Shown: piece by piece, positions 12,401 to 24,744 of the stretch | Numbering within the stretch: position 1 is the stretch's first letter | How the letters are laid out: every line of letters begins with the position of its first letter | Assembly (NCBI GenBank): GCA_024362935.1 | Contig: JANCRA010000040.1 | Coordinates: 5,270,001 to 5,334,000, forward strand | Source of the DNA: Setophaga petechia | Lineage: Eukaryota; Chordata; Aves; Passeriformes; Parulidae | Length of the DNA: 64,000 nt | Direction of reading: 5' to 3' | Notes under the pieces: model-generated | Seen by the model: the letters and a program-made list of their open reading frames with translations, nothing else | Databases searched by the model: none | Told to the model about the DNA's origin: nothing | Made by a program: the position numbers and the translations under genes

Positions 12401-14949
12401 GTGATAGGGATAGCGCTGATACCTGCTAAAAATGAAAAGGACAGGATGTTAAATGGATTTGATTTTGCCAGGTTTTGCAAAAATCAACACAGTGGGTAAC
12501 AGTCATTTGGAATCTGTAGTCTCCATCTTAGACACACACCAAATTACTATGGCTGATCCCTCTTAGAAGGAACCTACACAAATGAAAGCCAATAGTTTGT
12601 CAACTACCTGCATGTGACAAAGGTCAAATTCTTCACTCCAACCATTACATAAAAGACAAACTCATTTCTAAGGACTCACACACTTTATGTCTAGTGTAGC
12701 TAAACTTTATGCTGCAGAAAATGTTGGTATATGAACTCCCAATTTTACTAAGCACAGCTTTACATACTCATTTTGGGGACATGGCAAAAGTGATATTTAA
12801 AACTCTCTCTGGGCATTTTCTCCTTTCAAGATTAATGCATAGTAGGCACAGAGGGGAGTTTTATGCCCAAGTCATTTTGCTGTTGCTGGTTTAAAACCCC
12901 AAAAGCAGAGGCACTGATAATGTGCAGTCCATCAGAAAGGTCACCCACTTGCTCAGTAATCTCTAAGAAATCAGATGAGGAAGAGCTGAGGTGCTGGAAC
13001 AGCTAAAGCACAGATCTTAGAGCAATATGAATATAATCTCTTCTAAGAGGATACACTAAAATCAAAATATCATGCCTGTTTTCAGGCCTGAAGGCTGCTG
13101 CTGCTGATTTTTTTACTGTGAGTAGTTTTGTACACAAGTAAGCTCTTGGAAGATGTCACTAGCTATCTTTGCTCAACACAACAGGAAGGGGTGGGGGCCA
13201 CTTCCGGACTGGGAGAAGGGATTTTCCCTACTCAGGTACCAGGAAGCCAGATGGATTTTACATAACAATGGGAAGGATTTTTTCTAAACCATATTATTTT
13301 GGTTAAATAACGTTTCTTCCACTGGCTTGACTGACACATAGAAATAAAACCGTCCAGCAGAGTAAAAGAGCAGCATTATATTGAAATAACCAGTCTACAC
13401 AAAAATATTAACTGGAGTGAGACACATCTGCCACTTTCACTTTTTGCATATGGGAGTATTTGATGAGGTTCACACTTCCTCCTGTAGTGTTGATTAGATA
13501 ATCACAAATGTCTGCTGAAATCAACACAAATCTCAGCAGTACTTTCTGGAAGTTTCTAAGCGGACAAAGGGGGGAAAAAAAAGCTATTTCAACAGATACG
13601 TTAAACTGAGCCTTAAAAGGGCACAATTTCTTTCAACATATCACAACTGAGCTCCGGAGGAAGCTCACAAACAGAGGAAGGACTACAACTGAGTTTGAGG
13701 AGTTACACGAGAGCACCCTGCCCCAGGAGACTGCAGTGACTGTATTTTGAGTTAAATCAACACATGCACTCAGGAAACTCAGGAAGCAGCATGATAGAAG
13801 ACAGATCAGTGCAATCTTATATCACATGAAATGACAGGCTATCTTTGTTAAATGGAGGCCGTAAGATCTTAGCAAAGCAATAAACAAGTTACCTGCCAGC
13901 TCCTTTTAAAAAGAATTTTCCCTTCTTTTTGGAAGGGCAATTATAAAGCTGTTTACATTCCTCATTCTATTTTTTAAAAATCAATTTATATTACAACCTC
14001 ACCAGATTAAACAACAGCATATTAACACTGCTGGACTGAGATTTCTCGGCAGTACTCACAGCAGGTTAAGAAGCCATCATCTTTTGGCTTCTTTACTTTG
14101 GAAAATTGTGTGGCACCCTATGGGACACTTCAGTCTTCTGAAAAGGCAACTCCGGCAGCTCAGACCTCTACGTTTCTCGGTTTATTTCATGCCTGTCAAG
14201 GCTGATCTCCTGACTGTGGTGTTATGAGCCCGGGCTGTGCATTTGCTAGAACCGGTCACTACAACGGGGCACTGCTGCGAGCCCCTGCCAGAAGCGCGAC
14301 AAAGCGCGGCGGCTGTGCCATCCGCACCGCCACCAGGAGCCCGAAGCCCCTCGCCCCAAGCACAGCCCCAAAGAGGGCAGGGATCAGCCCTTCCCAGCCC
14401 GGCCCTGCCGGGGCTGCCCCGGCCGGACCCTCCCGGGACGCTCCGGCTCCCGGGGGCGGAGCCGCGCCCGCGCATCCCCGCGGGCTCCCTGCGCTCCCCC
14501 AGCCCAAAGGCTCCTCGGGGCATCTTCTGTCGTTGTTGTTTCTACTTAACAAACACCCCGAACGTTTCCTGCTCCTCCCCGCCCCGTTTCTGTCACAGCT
14601 CGACACGCCGGGCGGGCCACCTCGGCACCCGCTCGGGAGCAGAGCGCCAGTGACCGCCGGCCCGGCCCGTCCCGCTGCCGCGCCCCGGGGCGCTCGGGGG
14701 CAGCCAGGGCGCAGCCCTGGCCGCGCTCCGGCCACCAGCGGCGGGACGAGGCCTGGGTGGGCCCAGCGGAGTTGTGGCGGCAGCCGCCGGGCAGAGCGGC
14801 TGCGAAGGGCGCATGGCCAGCCCCTCCGCCCGCCCGCCCGGCTCGGCCCAGCCCGGCCCGTCCCCCCGCGGGCGCTACTCACAGGAGCCACGGGCGAGCA
14901 GCAGCAGCAGCGCCCACAGGGCGCAGGAGGCGCCGCCGAGGAGCCGCAT
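380..14949 (-). CDS. TMEM123: TMEM123 (porimin), six-exon gene, 190 aa
   Basis: Coding exons on the minus strand are 14949-14883, 10065-9997, 7948-7886, 3232-3038, 1651-1498 and 404-380, all with GT-AG borders. Phases are consistent (1,1,1,1,2) and sum to 573 nt, or 190 codons plus stop. The protein has a leucine-rich signal peptide (residues 1-22), a Ser/Thr/Pro-rich mucin-like ectodomain (about 24-145) with N-glycosylation sequons such as NST, NAT, NTT and NIT, one membrane helix (about 150-169, with the core SFVGGIVLTLGV), and a short basic tail ending DEHDAII. The helix and tail match vertebrate TMEM123, a type I cell-surface sialomucin implicated in oncotic cell death. The family is CD164-like, but the tail separates it from CD164. 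Human TMEM123 is slightly longer (about 208 aa), the difference probably lying in the fast-evolving mucin part. The neighbour MMP7 confirms the assignment by synteny. Confidence 0.95.
405..3037 (-). other. TMEM123 introns 5 and 4
   Basis: Non-coding sequence either side of exon 5 (1498-1651). No repeats, RNA genes or other exons recognised. Confidence 0.6.
1498..1651 (-). CDS. TMEM123: TMEM123 exon 5 (transmembrane)
   Basis: A 154-nt exon with a TTTTCAG acceptor and a GTAAGT donor. It encodes the juxtamembrane region and the single helix with GSFVGGIVLTLGV and LYIGCKTYHSRRGI. This is the most strongly conserved part of the family and the basis for the name. Confidence 0.95.
3038..3232 (-). 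CDS. TMEM123: TMEM123 exon 4 (main mucin exon)
   Basis: A 195-nt phase 1-1 exon with a TTTCCAG acceptor and a GTGAGT donor. It encodes about 65 residues dominated by Thr, Ser and Pro, including NTTTPTS and the sequon NIT, as expected for dense O-glycosylation. Confidence 0.9.
3233..7885 (-). other. TMEM123 intron 3, with one CR1
   Basis: AT-rich intron. Apart from the CR1 copy near 7.1-7.4 kb and an AT-rich low-complexity patch at about 4,265-4,345 (TATC/ATAT-type), nothing recognisable is seen. Confidence 0.7.
7120..7427 (+). mobile_element. CR1 LINE 3' fragment
   Basis: Matches the 3' end of avian CR1: a GGTCTCTT start region, GGAAATGGCTTCAAGTTG, GCCCAGGGAGCTGATGGAG, GGATGTGGCAC, and the terminal GATTCTGTGA-type tail. 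A short poly-A tract (about 7,211-7,224) interrupts it. Non-coding 5'-truncated copy. Confidence 0.85.
7886..7948 (-). CDS. TMEM123: TMEM123 exon 3
   Basis: A 63-nt phase 1-1 exon with a CCTTGAAG acceptor and a GTATGT donor. It encodes Ser/Thr-rich mucin sequence with the sequon NAT. Such symmetric exons can be skipped without a frameshift, so isoforms are possible. Confidence 0.85.
7949..14882 (-). other. TMEM123 introns 2 and 1
   Basis: Non-coding sequence around exon 2 (9997-10065). I recognise no mobile element or RNA gene. Open frames at 8.0-9.0 kb and 11.5-12.4 kb have no family resemblance or splice context and are treated as chance. Confidence 0.6.
9997..10065 (-). CDS. TMEM123: TMEM123 exon 2
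   Basis: A 69-nt phase 1-1 exon between a TTTAATGTAG acceptor and a GTAATA donor. It encodes a short Asn/Ser/Thr-rich ectodomain segment with the sequon NST. Confidence 0.85.
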
Positions 14950-15130
14950 GGCCGCGGAGGGGCCGCTGGAGCTCGCCGGGCGCGGTCTACGCGGTGCCGG
15001 GTGAGGGGCGGGCCGGGGCGGGACCGCGGGGCGGGGGCCGGGCTGGGCATGGGCGCGGCGAGGTGGGCTCGTTTCTCCCTTCTCCCAGCATTTTCCGTCA
15101 GGCTGGGCGACGAAACGCTGCGGTGCCCGT
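14230..15130 (-). promoter_or_regulatory. CpG island promoter of TMEM123
   Basis: A sharply GC- and CpG-rich block in otherwise AT-rich DNA spans the first exon. GC boxes of the GGGGCGGG type cluster at about 15,003-15,040, upstream of the ATG at 14949. There is no obvious TATA box, as expected for a widely expressed gene. Long open frames on both strands here (over 300 codons) are a by-product of high GC. Confidence 0.85.
14883..14949 (-). CDS. TMEM123: TMEM123 exon 1 (signal peptide)
   Basis: Encodes MRLLGGASC followed by a leucine run, ending at a GTGAGT donor in phase 1. The ATG at 14949 is the first in frame in the CpG-island transcript and directly precedes the hydrophobic signal sequence. 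Confidence 0.9.
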
Positions 15131-18100
15131 CAGGGGAGGCTAGCAAGCGGAGAGATGTGTGTGCCTCACCAGGTGCTACAGAGGTGACACCCGAGTGGCG
15201 CTCTGGCGGTCTGTGAGCACCTGTGGATGCAGGACCGAGCTCCTGGAGCGCCGCCTGCGAACAGCGCTCACGGCTGGTGATGTCTTGCTGTTTTCCAAAT
15301 ACCATTCAGCATCTGCCAGCACAGCCTCAACTCCGTGGATTTATCTTCCTTGTTAATCATATCCACCTAACCAACACCTGGATTCACTGCGCACGCCTTC
15401 CCGAGGTGCCTCAAATTTCCCGATATGCTTGGAAAATTGTGAAACCGACTACAAAGGCGATGGGGAAAAGTGAAAAGGACCAATCGTGTTGTTCAGTTCT
15501 TTCAATTTTTTCCTGAGAACTTCTAGCATAAACGTGGTGTTGGGAATTTATTTTTCAAAGGGAATTTGTCGCTATGTTAAGAGTGAAAACAACTTGAAAA
15601 ATATTTATCAGAGGAAAGAACTATTTTTAATGTGGATAATTGAGGATCAGCAGCAAAGCCACAGTAGAATATTTTGCATGTATTACTACACTTATGTTCG
15701 CTGCAGCACAGCGGTGTTCCCATGTTTAGCCACCTATCTGAACCAGAGAGGGTGAAGTGTCTCACTGAGAGCTCACAGGCAGGTTGTGAAGCTGTACTCA
15801 GGTACTGTGTGAAATGTAGCTCACTTCCCTGCAGGCAGACATGTATTTACTCTGTAAGTCTCAGCAAGAAGGTGGTGAATAGATATTTTATTCCTTTTTA
15901 ATTCTAGCCTGTTTAGTGCCCTCAGTCTGCATTCAGAGAAAGTAGCTGCACGCATTATACTTCCAGCATTCTCTTATGCCTTTGTTCTACAGAGCTTCCT
16001 GTGTAGTTTTCATGACTAAGGTATGCAAGGATCTATATGCACCTTTTTATTGTGGATTTTCTGAGATGGTCCTCCAAAGCTTTTCTTTATGATGGCTGTA
16101 GGACTAGTATCTCCAGCTAGCCTAATTCCAGAAAAGCTTAGAAATACTAGTAATCCATATGTTACTAAGTATGAGGGCCTATGGTTGCAGAGGCAAAACT
16201 TACAGTGAGAAAAACAATAGTAATTTATTAAACTAACATGCATTTACGGATATATAAGATATATCCGTATCTTTAACATATCTAGATCATTCAGCTCTTG
16301 CTGACCCAGTCTTAACCAGACTGGGAACAATTTATTTGGGAGCATCCTAATTAACATTGCTTGATTTAACTTCAGGAAAAGAGCAGTTAAGATAGATGGA
16401 ACAAAGAGCAGTCATGGGATTGTGGGAGATAAGAGTGTAGCTAACCTAGAAGTGATGAGTTAGCAGGCACTGAGGCACAGTTGCACAATTGCTCAGAATC
16501 TTTGCTGTGTAAAGGCAGAAGTGCTGGAAGTTCTTGTGTTGATTGCTTTGCGTAGTCTTGTTTCATTTTGGTGTTTGCTGTTCTGTGGGAGGTGAATTTC
16601 AAAGTGTTGGGGCAGCTGGAAGTTGTTGTGAAGGAAGCATTCTGGGAAAACTTAGTAGAAGTAATCATACACTTTTGGTACATGGTGTAAATAATGATTT
16701 CCCCTACAGATTCCCACATGAAGATATAAATGGTGAGAGGACTCTTTGCCCCCACGCCCCCCAGTTTTGTATGATATCCAGTGGCAGGGAGCAGTGAGAA
16801 TGAGTGCTGAGGGTAACCACAGGAGCTCACCTGGTGCACCTCCACAGGAGCTAAGCAGGGCAGGATGGTGATAGTGACGAGGTCTAACAGCAGCCCCAGT
16901 CAAGGTGATGAGCCTGATCCTGAGAGTCCATTTGGGAAGGAACAGCAGGAGAGGGCTTAGAAACAAGGCTATGTCATCAATCTAATGTCATTCCAAGGGA
17001 CATGATCTAAGACTACCACTTTTGTCAGTCTGGAGTCATTTTAGCAAAACCAGTCTCTAAATCAGGACAGTTGGGGACAGGCACAGCTGTGCTGCAGCTC
17101 AGGCAGGCGCTGAAGGCTCAGGCAAGAGCTGAAATAGAGCTGCTGGGAAAATGAGCATAGACATGTGCATGGAGGTCACAGGTGAGGTTGATCAGGGCTT
17201 GTTATGACCAGTTTAGGCTCGCCAGAGCACTCAGAGCCCTGACAGGAACTGCCTGAAGGCAGTTCTTTCAGAGGTACAATCTGACCTCTTAGAGGAATGT
17301 CCTTGATTGGTGAGAGTTGTTCTTGTGTTGTTGAGGTAGATGTGTAAGTCTTAGGACATTCACACAAGGATTATAAATTAAAGCCTCACAACAGAATTAT
17401 CAAGAACCTAAACACCCTAAACATAAACATCTCAGACCCATTTTATTCATGAGATTATAAAATGGCTTTGGGGAGATGGCGAAGGTGAAACAAAACAGGC
17501 CCAGCGTAGGGTTAACTCACAAGGATGATCAATGAAAAACCAGAAACACCCAGATTGAAGAAGGAAAACTTTTTATTCACATGGTGAAACCTGATCCTCA
17601 GGAAAGACCTACAAAGGCAAACCTGGGAACCCAAAATACCAATTCCAGTCAGTATTCAAAACTGTGGCCTCAGTATTTGATGAGTAAAAGTTTTATGAGC
17701 ACTGTAGTTTTCTGTACATCCCATCAGCTAGCAGCACATTGTTGTGCCATGGAAGTTCACTTCTGTAATCTCTCATCTCTCCTAGCTAACATACTTGATG
17801 AGCTGTCTTGTTCTCTTAAGGAATGTTAATTTAAATTACAGCCAGAGCAGTCACTCCCAGGCTGTACTTGGCTTGGTGTCTGCTCTGTACAGATCCCACT
17901 TTTCAATTAGTTTTTATTCTCCACCCCTAAATGCCTTATTCCAAACATAATAGATGACACCTTGCTTCACATCCCATGTAATATTTATATTCTTAGATGT
18001 TGGAGTTAGAGCAATACTGCTAGCTTACAGCAAAGTATTTCAATCAGGAAAAGACAGGAACATGCAACATGTTTTGCTGAAATACTAGCAAGGGCAGCTT

Positions 18101-21020
18101 TAATCCTTGCTTCTTTGCAAGGCAGATTTAACACTTGAGCTTTGTAGAAGGAGAGATAACAACACAGGCTGATCAAAGTGTCAATCTCCTTAATCCAGAC
18201 TGTTAGCAAATCTGGGTTTCTTCATGCAATTTCTGTTTTAAAGTAAGGAATTAAGTTCTAAATTATATTGACACAAACACGATTAGCCATATTTTTTAAG
18301 AAGCAGTGGCCACGTGAAGCATCAGCAACTTACAGTGTTCATTGCTAAAAGTATCCTGATTTTCTTACCGATCTGTTGGTTTGCCTTTGCATTGTTACAA
18401 TTTCATCAGCTCAAAAGAGCCTGAGCCCTAATTCTGGCCTTTGCAGGTCATGCATGACTTCTGCGGCTGCAAGGAGTATTTAGCTCTCTTGTATTTTTAC
18501 TGGAGCTGAGGCTGGCTTGTGCTCACTGATTTTTTTAATTTTTGGTTTCTTCTTTTGTGTTTAGGAAGGGGGAGGATCCTAGTGCTCTCCTGGTTTCCAT
18601 TACTCATTCATCCATGCCTGTTAGGAACATATTGCTGTGTTAATTTTTGTGAAAAAAATGTTCCACACACTGATCTGACCTCATTACAAACCTACTAGAA
18701 AATTAACAACATCAAGGCCATTTACTGAGAAAAAAAAAAAATCAAAAATTAGACAGAAAGTGGTTTCAAATAGGGACTAGAAGAATCTGCAGAAGACAAG
18801 TCAATAAAAATTTTGCTTCCTTTGTATTTCTGTTTCTAGTATATTCTGGAAAATAATACTTGTCCTTTTTTCCCCAGCTGAATACTGTGTTGATATTGGG
18901 GAGGATTTCTACTTCTCATTTCTTGAGCAAACACACAGGTTGAGGAAACAGTAAATAGAATAAGAAAACTTATTAGTTATTATTATAAGAACTAATAACA
19001 AAGTAATATTATATTATGATTATATTATTTAAAAAGAAGTGGGGCAAGCAGCTTTTGCTGATCTTGTCAGAGTCCAGAGGAGCTGGATAATACAAATACG
19101 AACTGCATTGACAGGGTGGCCAGGTAAACTCTTGGCACGATGAAGTCTTGCTGCTACTGCTTCTGGCTGCTATTTGCACTGGTCCTGATAACAAAAATCC
19201 TGAACCCAGTCTGTTTAGGTCTGGTGCAATTGTTGAGCTTACTTGGAGTTGTAATATGTGTCATCTCACAGGTTGGCATACCCTTGCAACAAAAAAGTTA
19301 AAAAGCTATTTCAGAGTGCAGTTTGGAAACAGGACTAATATTTATCTGACAGGTCTTTTTGCAATAGTCCCGCTATGTTTTATCTCTTTTCTCAACACTT
19401 TGAGTGACGTGAGGGTGTCACACTTGGCTTTGAGGAACATGATTTTTATGCACTTTTTTTTCTATGCAGTGAGATTTCTGGGAGAGGTGTGCCTTGAAAA
19501 ATCATAGCAGAGGACAAGGAAGGAAAACAATAGATGGTTACATTCCCAGTGTAAATGTTAGTCTCCTTTAGACAGTATTCTCTTTCTTTGCATTAGTTGC
19601 ATTGTATTATCTGATTAGCAGTCTCTTTTATTCAAATATTTCTGTTATTCTTTTTATTCAAATAAAAATTAAAATAATCATAGAAAGATGGCAAATAAGA
19701 TTCAACTAACCAGGAATTAAAAGAGTGCTGTGCCAGTTCTCATGGCATAATCTACTGCAGAGGCACCTGAATCATAAAAAATTGTCTTACATGCCATGTT
19801 AAAACTTAGATTCTACCATAACTTTGGGAAGTTACCAATATATTTTAATAAAATACCAGTATTGTCTTGTTGACATTGTCTTAGATTTATGAGTTTCTGA
19901 GAATTCAAAGGGGGTTAAAATCAATATAATGAAATATTAGAGAAAAACTGTTTAGCTGTTAAATAAAGTCTGCCCTGGATTTCATGCACTATATGGTAAT
20001 GTTGCAATTAATAAATTCAGAATAGCAGCCATATGCATCTTCAGATGAATCTATAGGGAATTCCGTGCCCAGTGGTTGTTTTCTAGGAGAAAAAAGGTAA
20101 GTGAAATGTTTTCCTTTAACAGCCTTAGGTGAAAAACTACAGAGACAGAGAAGAAAACATCCCAGCAGTGGACTTGAAATGAAATGACCCTGTACTGAGG
20201 TCTGCATGGAGCCCATCTGCCACAGGTTGAACTCTTGCCTCCTGCCTCATCCCACTGACCCAAAGACATGGCTCATGGCCCTTACCAACATTCTGCCCAC
20301 TGTGACCCAGTCACCTCAGCACTGGGGGAACCAGGGCTGATGGAAGGCTCAGAAAATTACAAAATTTCTTTTAAAAAACAGCTACATTAAACTCCACAGT
20401 TAAAGCACTCAAAAATTCCCAAGATGAGGTTTTCTTTGCCAAGTCTGGCTTATTCTATCTGATCTTCACTACCATCCCAGTCTCCAACGTTCAGACTTCT
20501 CTTTTTCTATTTGAAAAATATCATTATATAATATTTTGTACAATCAATACATTGTTCATAGTCTTATCAATAAACTTGCTTTGAAATCCTTTTGCTTCCT
20601 TTAAAGTAAAAGATGTAATTGTTTTTATTTTTAAATAGCCAAGCTTTCTAGATCAGCTGCAAAGAATTCTCAAGTTTAGGCTGTATTAATTCAGAGCCTA
20701 GTGCTCTGTGACAGTGTATTGCAAGGAAAGCAGCATTGAGGCGTCTACTTCAACTACAGGGCTGCCAAGTTTTTCCTTTTTTTTCCTAATTAATTTTAAT
20801 GTTATTGAGTATCCTGAAATAAGATGGAATTTCTAGTAGGTTTCACATATGTTCTTGTTTGTTCTTATTTCTATTAAGGAAAAACAGTTAAGAAAATGAA
20901 TCAGTCCTGGTGCATAAAGCACAGACCAAACTCTTTCTGAAAGCGAGAGTTTGCGATTTTGCAGCTGAAAAAATCTGTAAATTATGTCTGACATAGAATT
21001 GCTTGCTTTCATAGTGGCAA
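15131..21020. other. Intergenic, no gene recognised
   Basis: AT-rich single-copy-looking DNA between TMEM123 and the MMP7 duplication. The only structure I see is a perfect short palindrome at 16,245-16,269. Confidence 0.6.
16245..16269. repeat. Perfect 11-bp inverted repeat
   Basis: TACGGATATAT and ATATATCCGTA are exact reverse complements separated by AAG. It could be a chance hairpin or the remnant tip of a mobile element. Confidence 0.6.
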
Positions 21021-21177
21021 CTATGGTATTCTCAGAATGGATGAGTAGATTGGTCTGCAATATATTTTATTCAAATAGATGTAGTGGCAACATTTTACAT
21101 GTGAAATGCAGAAGCTACAGGTGCCTGGAGGAATGTCAGTCAAGTGGACAAAAATACTCTAGACATGGGATCCTTTT
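21021..21177 (+). repeat. 157-bp direct repeat, copy 1
   Basis: About 94% identical, by direct comparison, to 22,261-22,417, exactly 1,240 bp away and in the same orientation. The ends are not TG...CA, so this does not look like a simple LTR pair. Confidence 0.85.
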
Positions 21178-21554
21178 TAAAAGCAAGTTCCTTGCTTTCA
21201 GTATTGATGGTCTTAAAATGCTTTCATCCATTTTAACTGATCCTTTTTTCCAGATAGTAATTATGACTGATGCCTTTTAAGCAAGGACTGCAGATATGTC
21301 TGTTGTTGCTATGAAAATGCAAGTGAACTAGGTCAGTGCTGCAGTATGCTGCAATGTGAGTCTTCATTTTGTAAATGTTTTAGATTCCAGAGGATTTACT
21401 TCTGTTTCTGCTCAAATCTACCATAATAGTAAGATGAAATATTTATACTGGAGTTAGTTTGGTTAGACCATCATTTTGTTTGCCAGATTGGGTCACCTTT
21501 AGGGGAATTAACAGTTTGTGAGCTGCAAACTCATTTGGGGTTTTGATACACTGC

Positions 21555-21929
21555 TCATTGTGGGCACCATAATATTGGCACACATGGGCCAATACTGTAG
21601 CACTGACACGAAGCAGCTGAAAGCACATTCTCCTCAGCCAGCCAGGGCGAAATATTAGACTTTGGTCCTGAACTGAAAAAATATGCTGCAGGATTCAAGA
21701 AGGCAAAAACCAGTAACTCAAGAAATTGTTTTCCATCAGTAACTCTTGGTACTTTGAGACAGCTTTTCCAAATATCTGAACTTCTCACTGTGGTTGCCTG
21801 TACATCCAGCAGAACATATCTCAAAGCATCTATGGCAGTGATTATGGAAGGGATTGTGGCTGATGCTGAAGCAGGTACACTTTGAAGCATCTGTGGCTGT
21901 GAATGATGCACATCAGCTTGCAAATGCAC
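21555..21929 (-). other. Unrecognised 124-codon open frame
   Basis: An uninterrupted minus-strand frame between the two direct repeats, starting MHLQADVHHSQPQ. Its composition is fairly protein-like. I recognise no domain. It may be an old gene or element fragment, or chance. Confidence 0.15.
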
Positions 21930-22260
21930 AGTTTATATCATCTGACACCTGAAATTAAATTTGAAGTAATTACAAAGATGGTACTTTTTCCTGTGCTTTA
22001 TAGACATAACCTAGAAATGAAGTGCCAACAGGGAATAATGTAACTTTCACAGTTTAAATTTCTCTGATAGCACAAATTACCAGGTGATGCTTCTTTTTCA
22101 ACTCTTTAAATTATTGCTTGAAATAAATAATGCATTTAGGCACTTAAGGCTTGATCTATAAAGCTTCTGGTTACTTTCATGTGGTTTCAGTGCATCGTTT
22201 GCTTGGTTAAATAGAACTTTGATCTCATGAATAATAAATGGGATTGAAGATGTGAAAAAA

Positions 22261-22417
22261 CTGTGATATTCTCAGAATGGATGAGTAGATTGGTCTGCAA
22301 TATATTTTATTCAAATAGATGTAGTGGCAACATTTTACATGTGAAGTGCAGAAGCTACAGGTGCCTGGAGGAATGTCAGTCAGGTTGACAAAAAAACTCT
22401 GGACACAGGATCCTTTT
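22261..22417 (+). repeat. 157-bp direct repeat, copy 2
   Basis: Partner of 21,021-21,177. Its start lies at CTGTGATATTCTCAG and similarity ends at GGATCCTTTT. A local duplication or a repeat family not recognised here. Confidence 0.85.
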
Positions 22418-24238
22418 AAGATCAATGTGTTTGTGTCAGGCACCTCCAGGGTATTCACACTGATATTCTTGCTAGGTGATTTTTTAATTGTTAAATAAAC
22501 TAGTGCCAAGGTACTACTTCTAGCATGTAATTAATTTGTGGGAAAGGAGTGAATATTATTTTTTATTGCTTCCTCTTCTGTAATAACAAGGAGGCCAAAC
22601 AAACAGAACAGAGGGCAAATCATTTTAGGTACCATATAAACATGATGAAAGCACAGCTAACAACTGCAAGATTTACAACAGAAATTAGAACTAAGAGATA
22701 GCAGGGTAATAAAAATTTCAGGATAACAGCATGCAAAGGTTAGGATTAGTGCATTTAGTGATAGGTATGCTGGATTCCTAAGCACCTTTTTATTGAAACC
22801 CAGTGTTAAACCAGAATATGAAGATGGGCAGTGTAATGGGGGATGGAATTTGCATGGGCTTTCCTAAAGGTTGTATGAGAAAACGTGGAGAAATTATTGA
22901 GCTGATTTGGAAAACCACTTAGATCTGCACAGCTGGCAGACACTTCCAAATAGGTGATCTCACTCTCATTTCACATACAGAGACTGTGTACAGAGCGTCC
23001 CACATCCACATTTCTGCACTGTAGACATCATATTGTGGGAGCAAATAGCTCACTGGAAAATACTGACCATTAATTATTCATCCTCTTTTGACGGTGATTT
23101 CCAATGTGTATGAACTGTGAGCTGTTGGAACTGTGGAAGTAACCTGATAGTGATGTGATACAAACATTCTGCTCCATAGCCATAGCAAACATGAATAAGA
23201 AAAGTGATTTTTTCCTTGATCATATTTCTTATTATCGAAAGTATTCTATTAACTGCTAAATTTAAATTATATATTTTTGAATAAGGACTGGATGATCACC
23301 TAATGTTTTGGAAAATTATCTCAAGGAGAACTCTTAGTGGTTTTGTTTTATTTGCAAAGTTAAGGCACACTTAAAAGAATATTGTGCCAATGTTAGAGTA
23401 GTGCCAGCATTTTGACTTCTTCTCAAATTATTATCTAATTTTTTGCTCCCAGGAGGTAAAAGTCTTAATATTTTTATGCAAAGAATCAATCCTCATTCCT
23501 ATTTCTGGCAATGAAGGTAGGAATGAACAACCAGAGAGAAAAAGTTAAATTCAGCTCTTTATGATTCTTTCCTACCTCTTCTACTGTTCTTTCCATCTAT
23601 ATTTGGAATCCCTAGAAAATATTGCAAGAATTTTGAGGCAAAAAAGTCTCTGCTAAGCCGAATTGCCAACAACAGCACCATTATTATATACTTTTCTACT
23701 TCAAAGCCCTGTCAGTTCATACTGCATATGCCCCCAAATATTAAAAAATAGAGCAACATTGGAAGCATTAAAGTAACAGGAAATGTTTTAGTGTATTTTG
23801 CAATCTTTTCCCTTTCATCCTTAACTGCTGTGAGTTGTAACCATCCTGAGAAAGAAAGGCTCTGTTAGGCATAAATACTATGATTATAATAAGACTGATT
23901 CCCTTTAAGGAAAAATGAGACAGTACTGATTCAGGCTGTTCCTGATCCTATGTCCAGTCACAAATGACAAGAACATTGTTCTTGATCTTTTACAAATCTA
24001 ATTTTTGTAATGCACAAATTGATTTTTAATTGGGGAACCATTCATTTCAGAGTACTGGTTGAACTAGGAGTGAAATAATTGTCTAAAGTAGTCTGCATTC
24101 AGGAGCACTACCATGCTGTCCTGTAATTGAAAATAAAAGATATTTAACATTAGAGATTCAGTTTTACCTTCAGGATTTTTGCTCAACATTAATGGAAAGG
24201 CATTCCCATGCTCTTGGCATTCCTGTGAGTATGCTTAC
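22418..24238. other. Intergenic, nothing recognised
   Basis: AT-rich sequence without recognisable repeats, exons or RNA genes. Confidence 0.5.
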
Positions 24239-24589
24239 TCATACTGTATTCTGTAACTCATGCCTGAGCTGTGACCATTGGTGTTGAATGCAAACTGCTT
24301 TTTTGGCACCACCTTACTTTGCTCCTGGATATCTCTGCTTTGAGGCAAGAACTCATCTAGAGAAAGCCCACAGTAGTACCACAGATCTCTTTCAGCCTCA
24401 TTATGGCCTTTAGAACAGGGTGATGTGCCTTGCTGTTGGGACAGTGGTTCTGTCCCAAGTGATTTCCAAGAAAAGAACTTGAAATCTTGGTACATAAGTA
24501 GATCCACATGGTCTTCTAATGCGAGGCAGTCACTGAAATGTTCGATGCTCTCATTAACCAGCCTTTGTAGACAAGGTGCTTCCTTTTCC
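24239..24589 (-). other. Candidate internal exon or gene relic, unrecognised
   Basis: A 351-nt open stretch on the minus strand, bounded by a TTTCTACAG acceptor and a GTAAGC donor. The phase is symmetric (2-2), with a stop just inside the downstream intron. The reading has protein-like composition (for example GLSLDEFLPQSRDIQEQ). I recognise no family, and it is not MMP-like. It may be a real exon, an exapted fragment, or chance. Confidence 0.2.
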
Positions 24590-24744
24590 CTGTAGAAAGT
24601 CTTGCAATGTTAGCACAACTGGGTCAATTTAGATGGATCCTACCTTTGTTATTCAGCAAAACAGTGAGACTCTACTTCCCACCATACCTTCATCCTTAGT
24701 AACTGTTATGCTACAAAAATGTATCTAAACCTTCCAAATTCCAT

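Noticed and set aside
14224..15305. Open frames of over 300 codons on both strands in the GC-rich block
   Set aside because: They overlap each other and the TMEM123 CpG island. High GC makes stops rare, and composition is Pro/Arg/Gly/Ala without any domain.
21021..22417. Direct repeats as LTRs of an intact retrovirus
   Set aside because: No TG...CA ends, no target duplication seen, and the spacer is far too short with no retroviral motifs.
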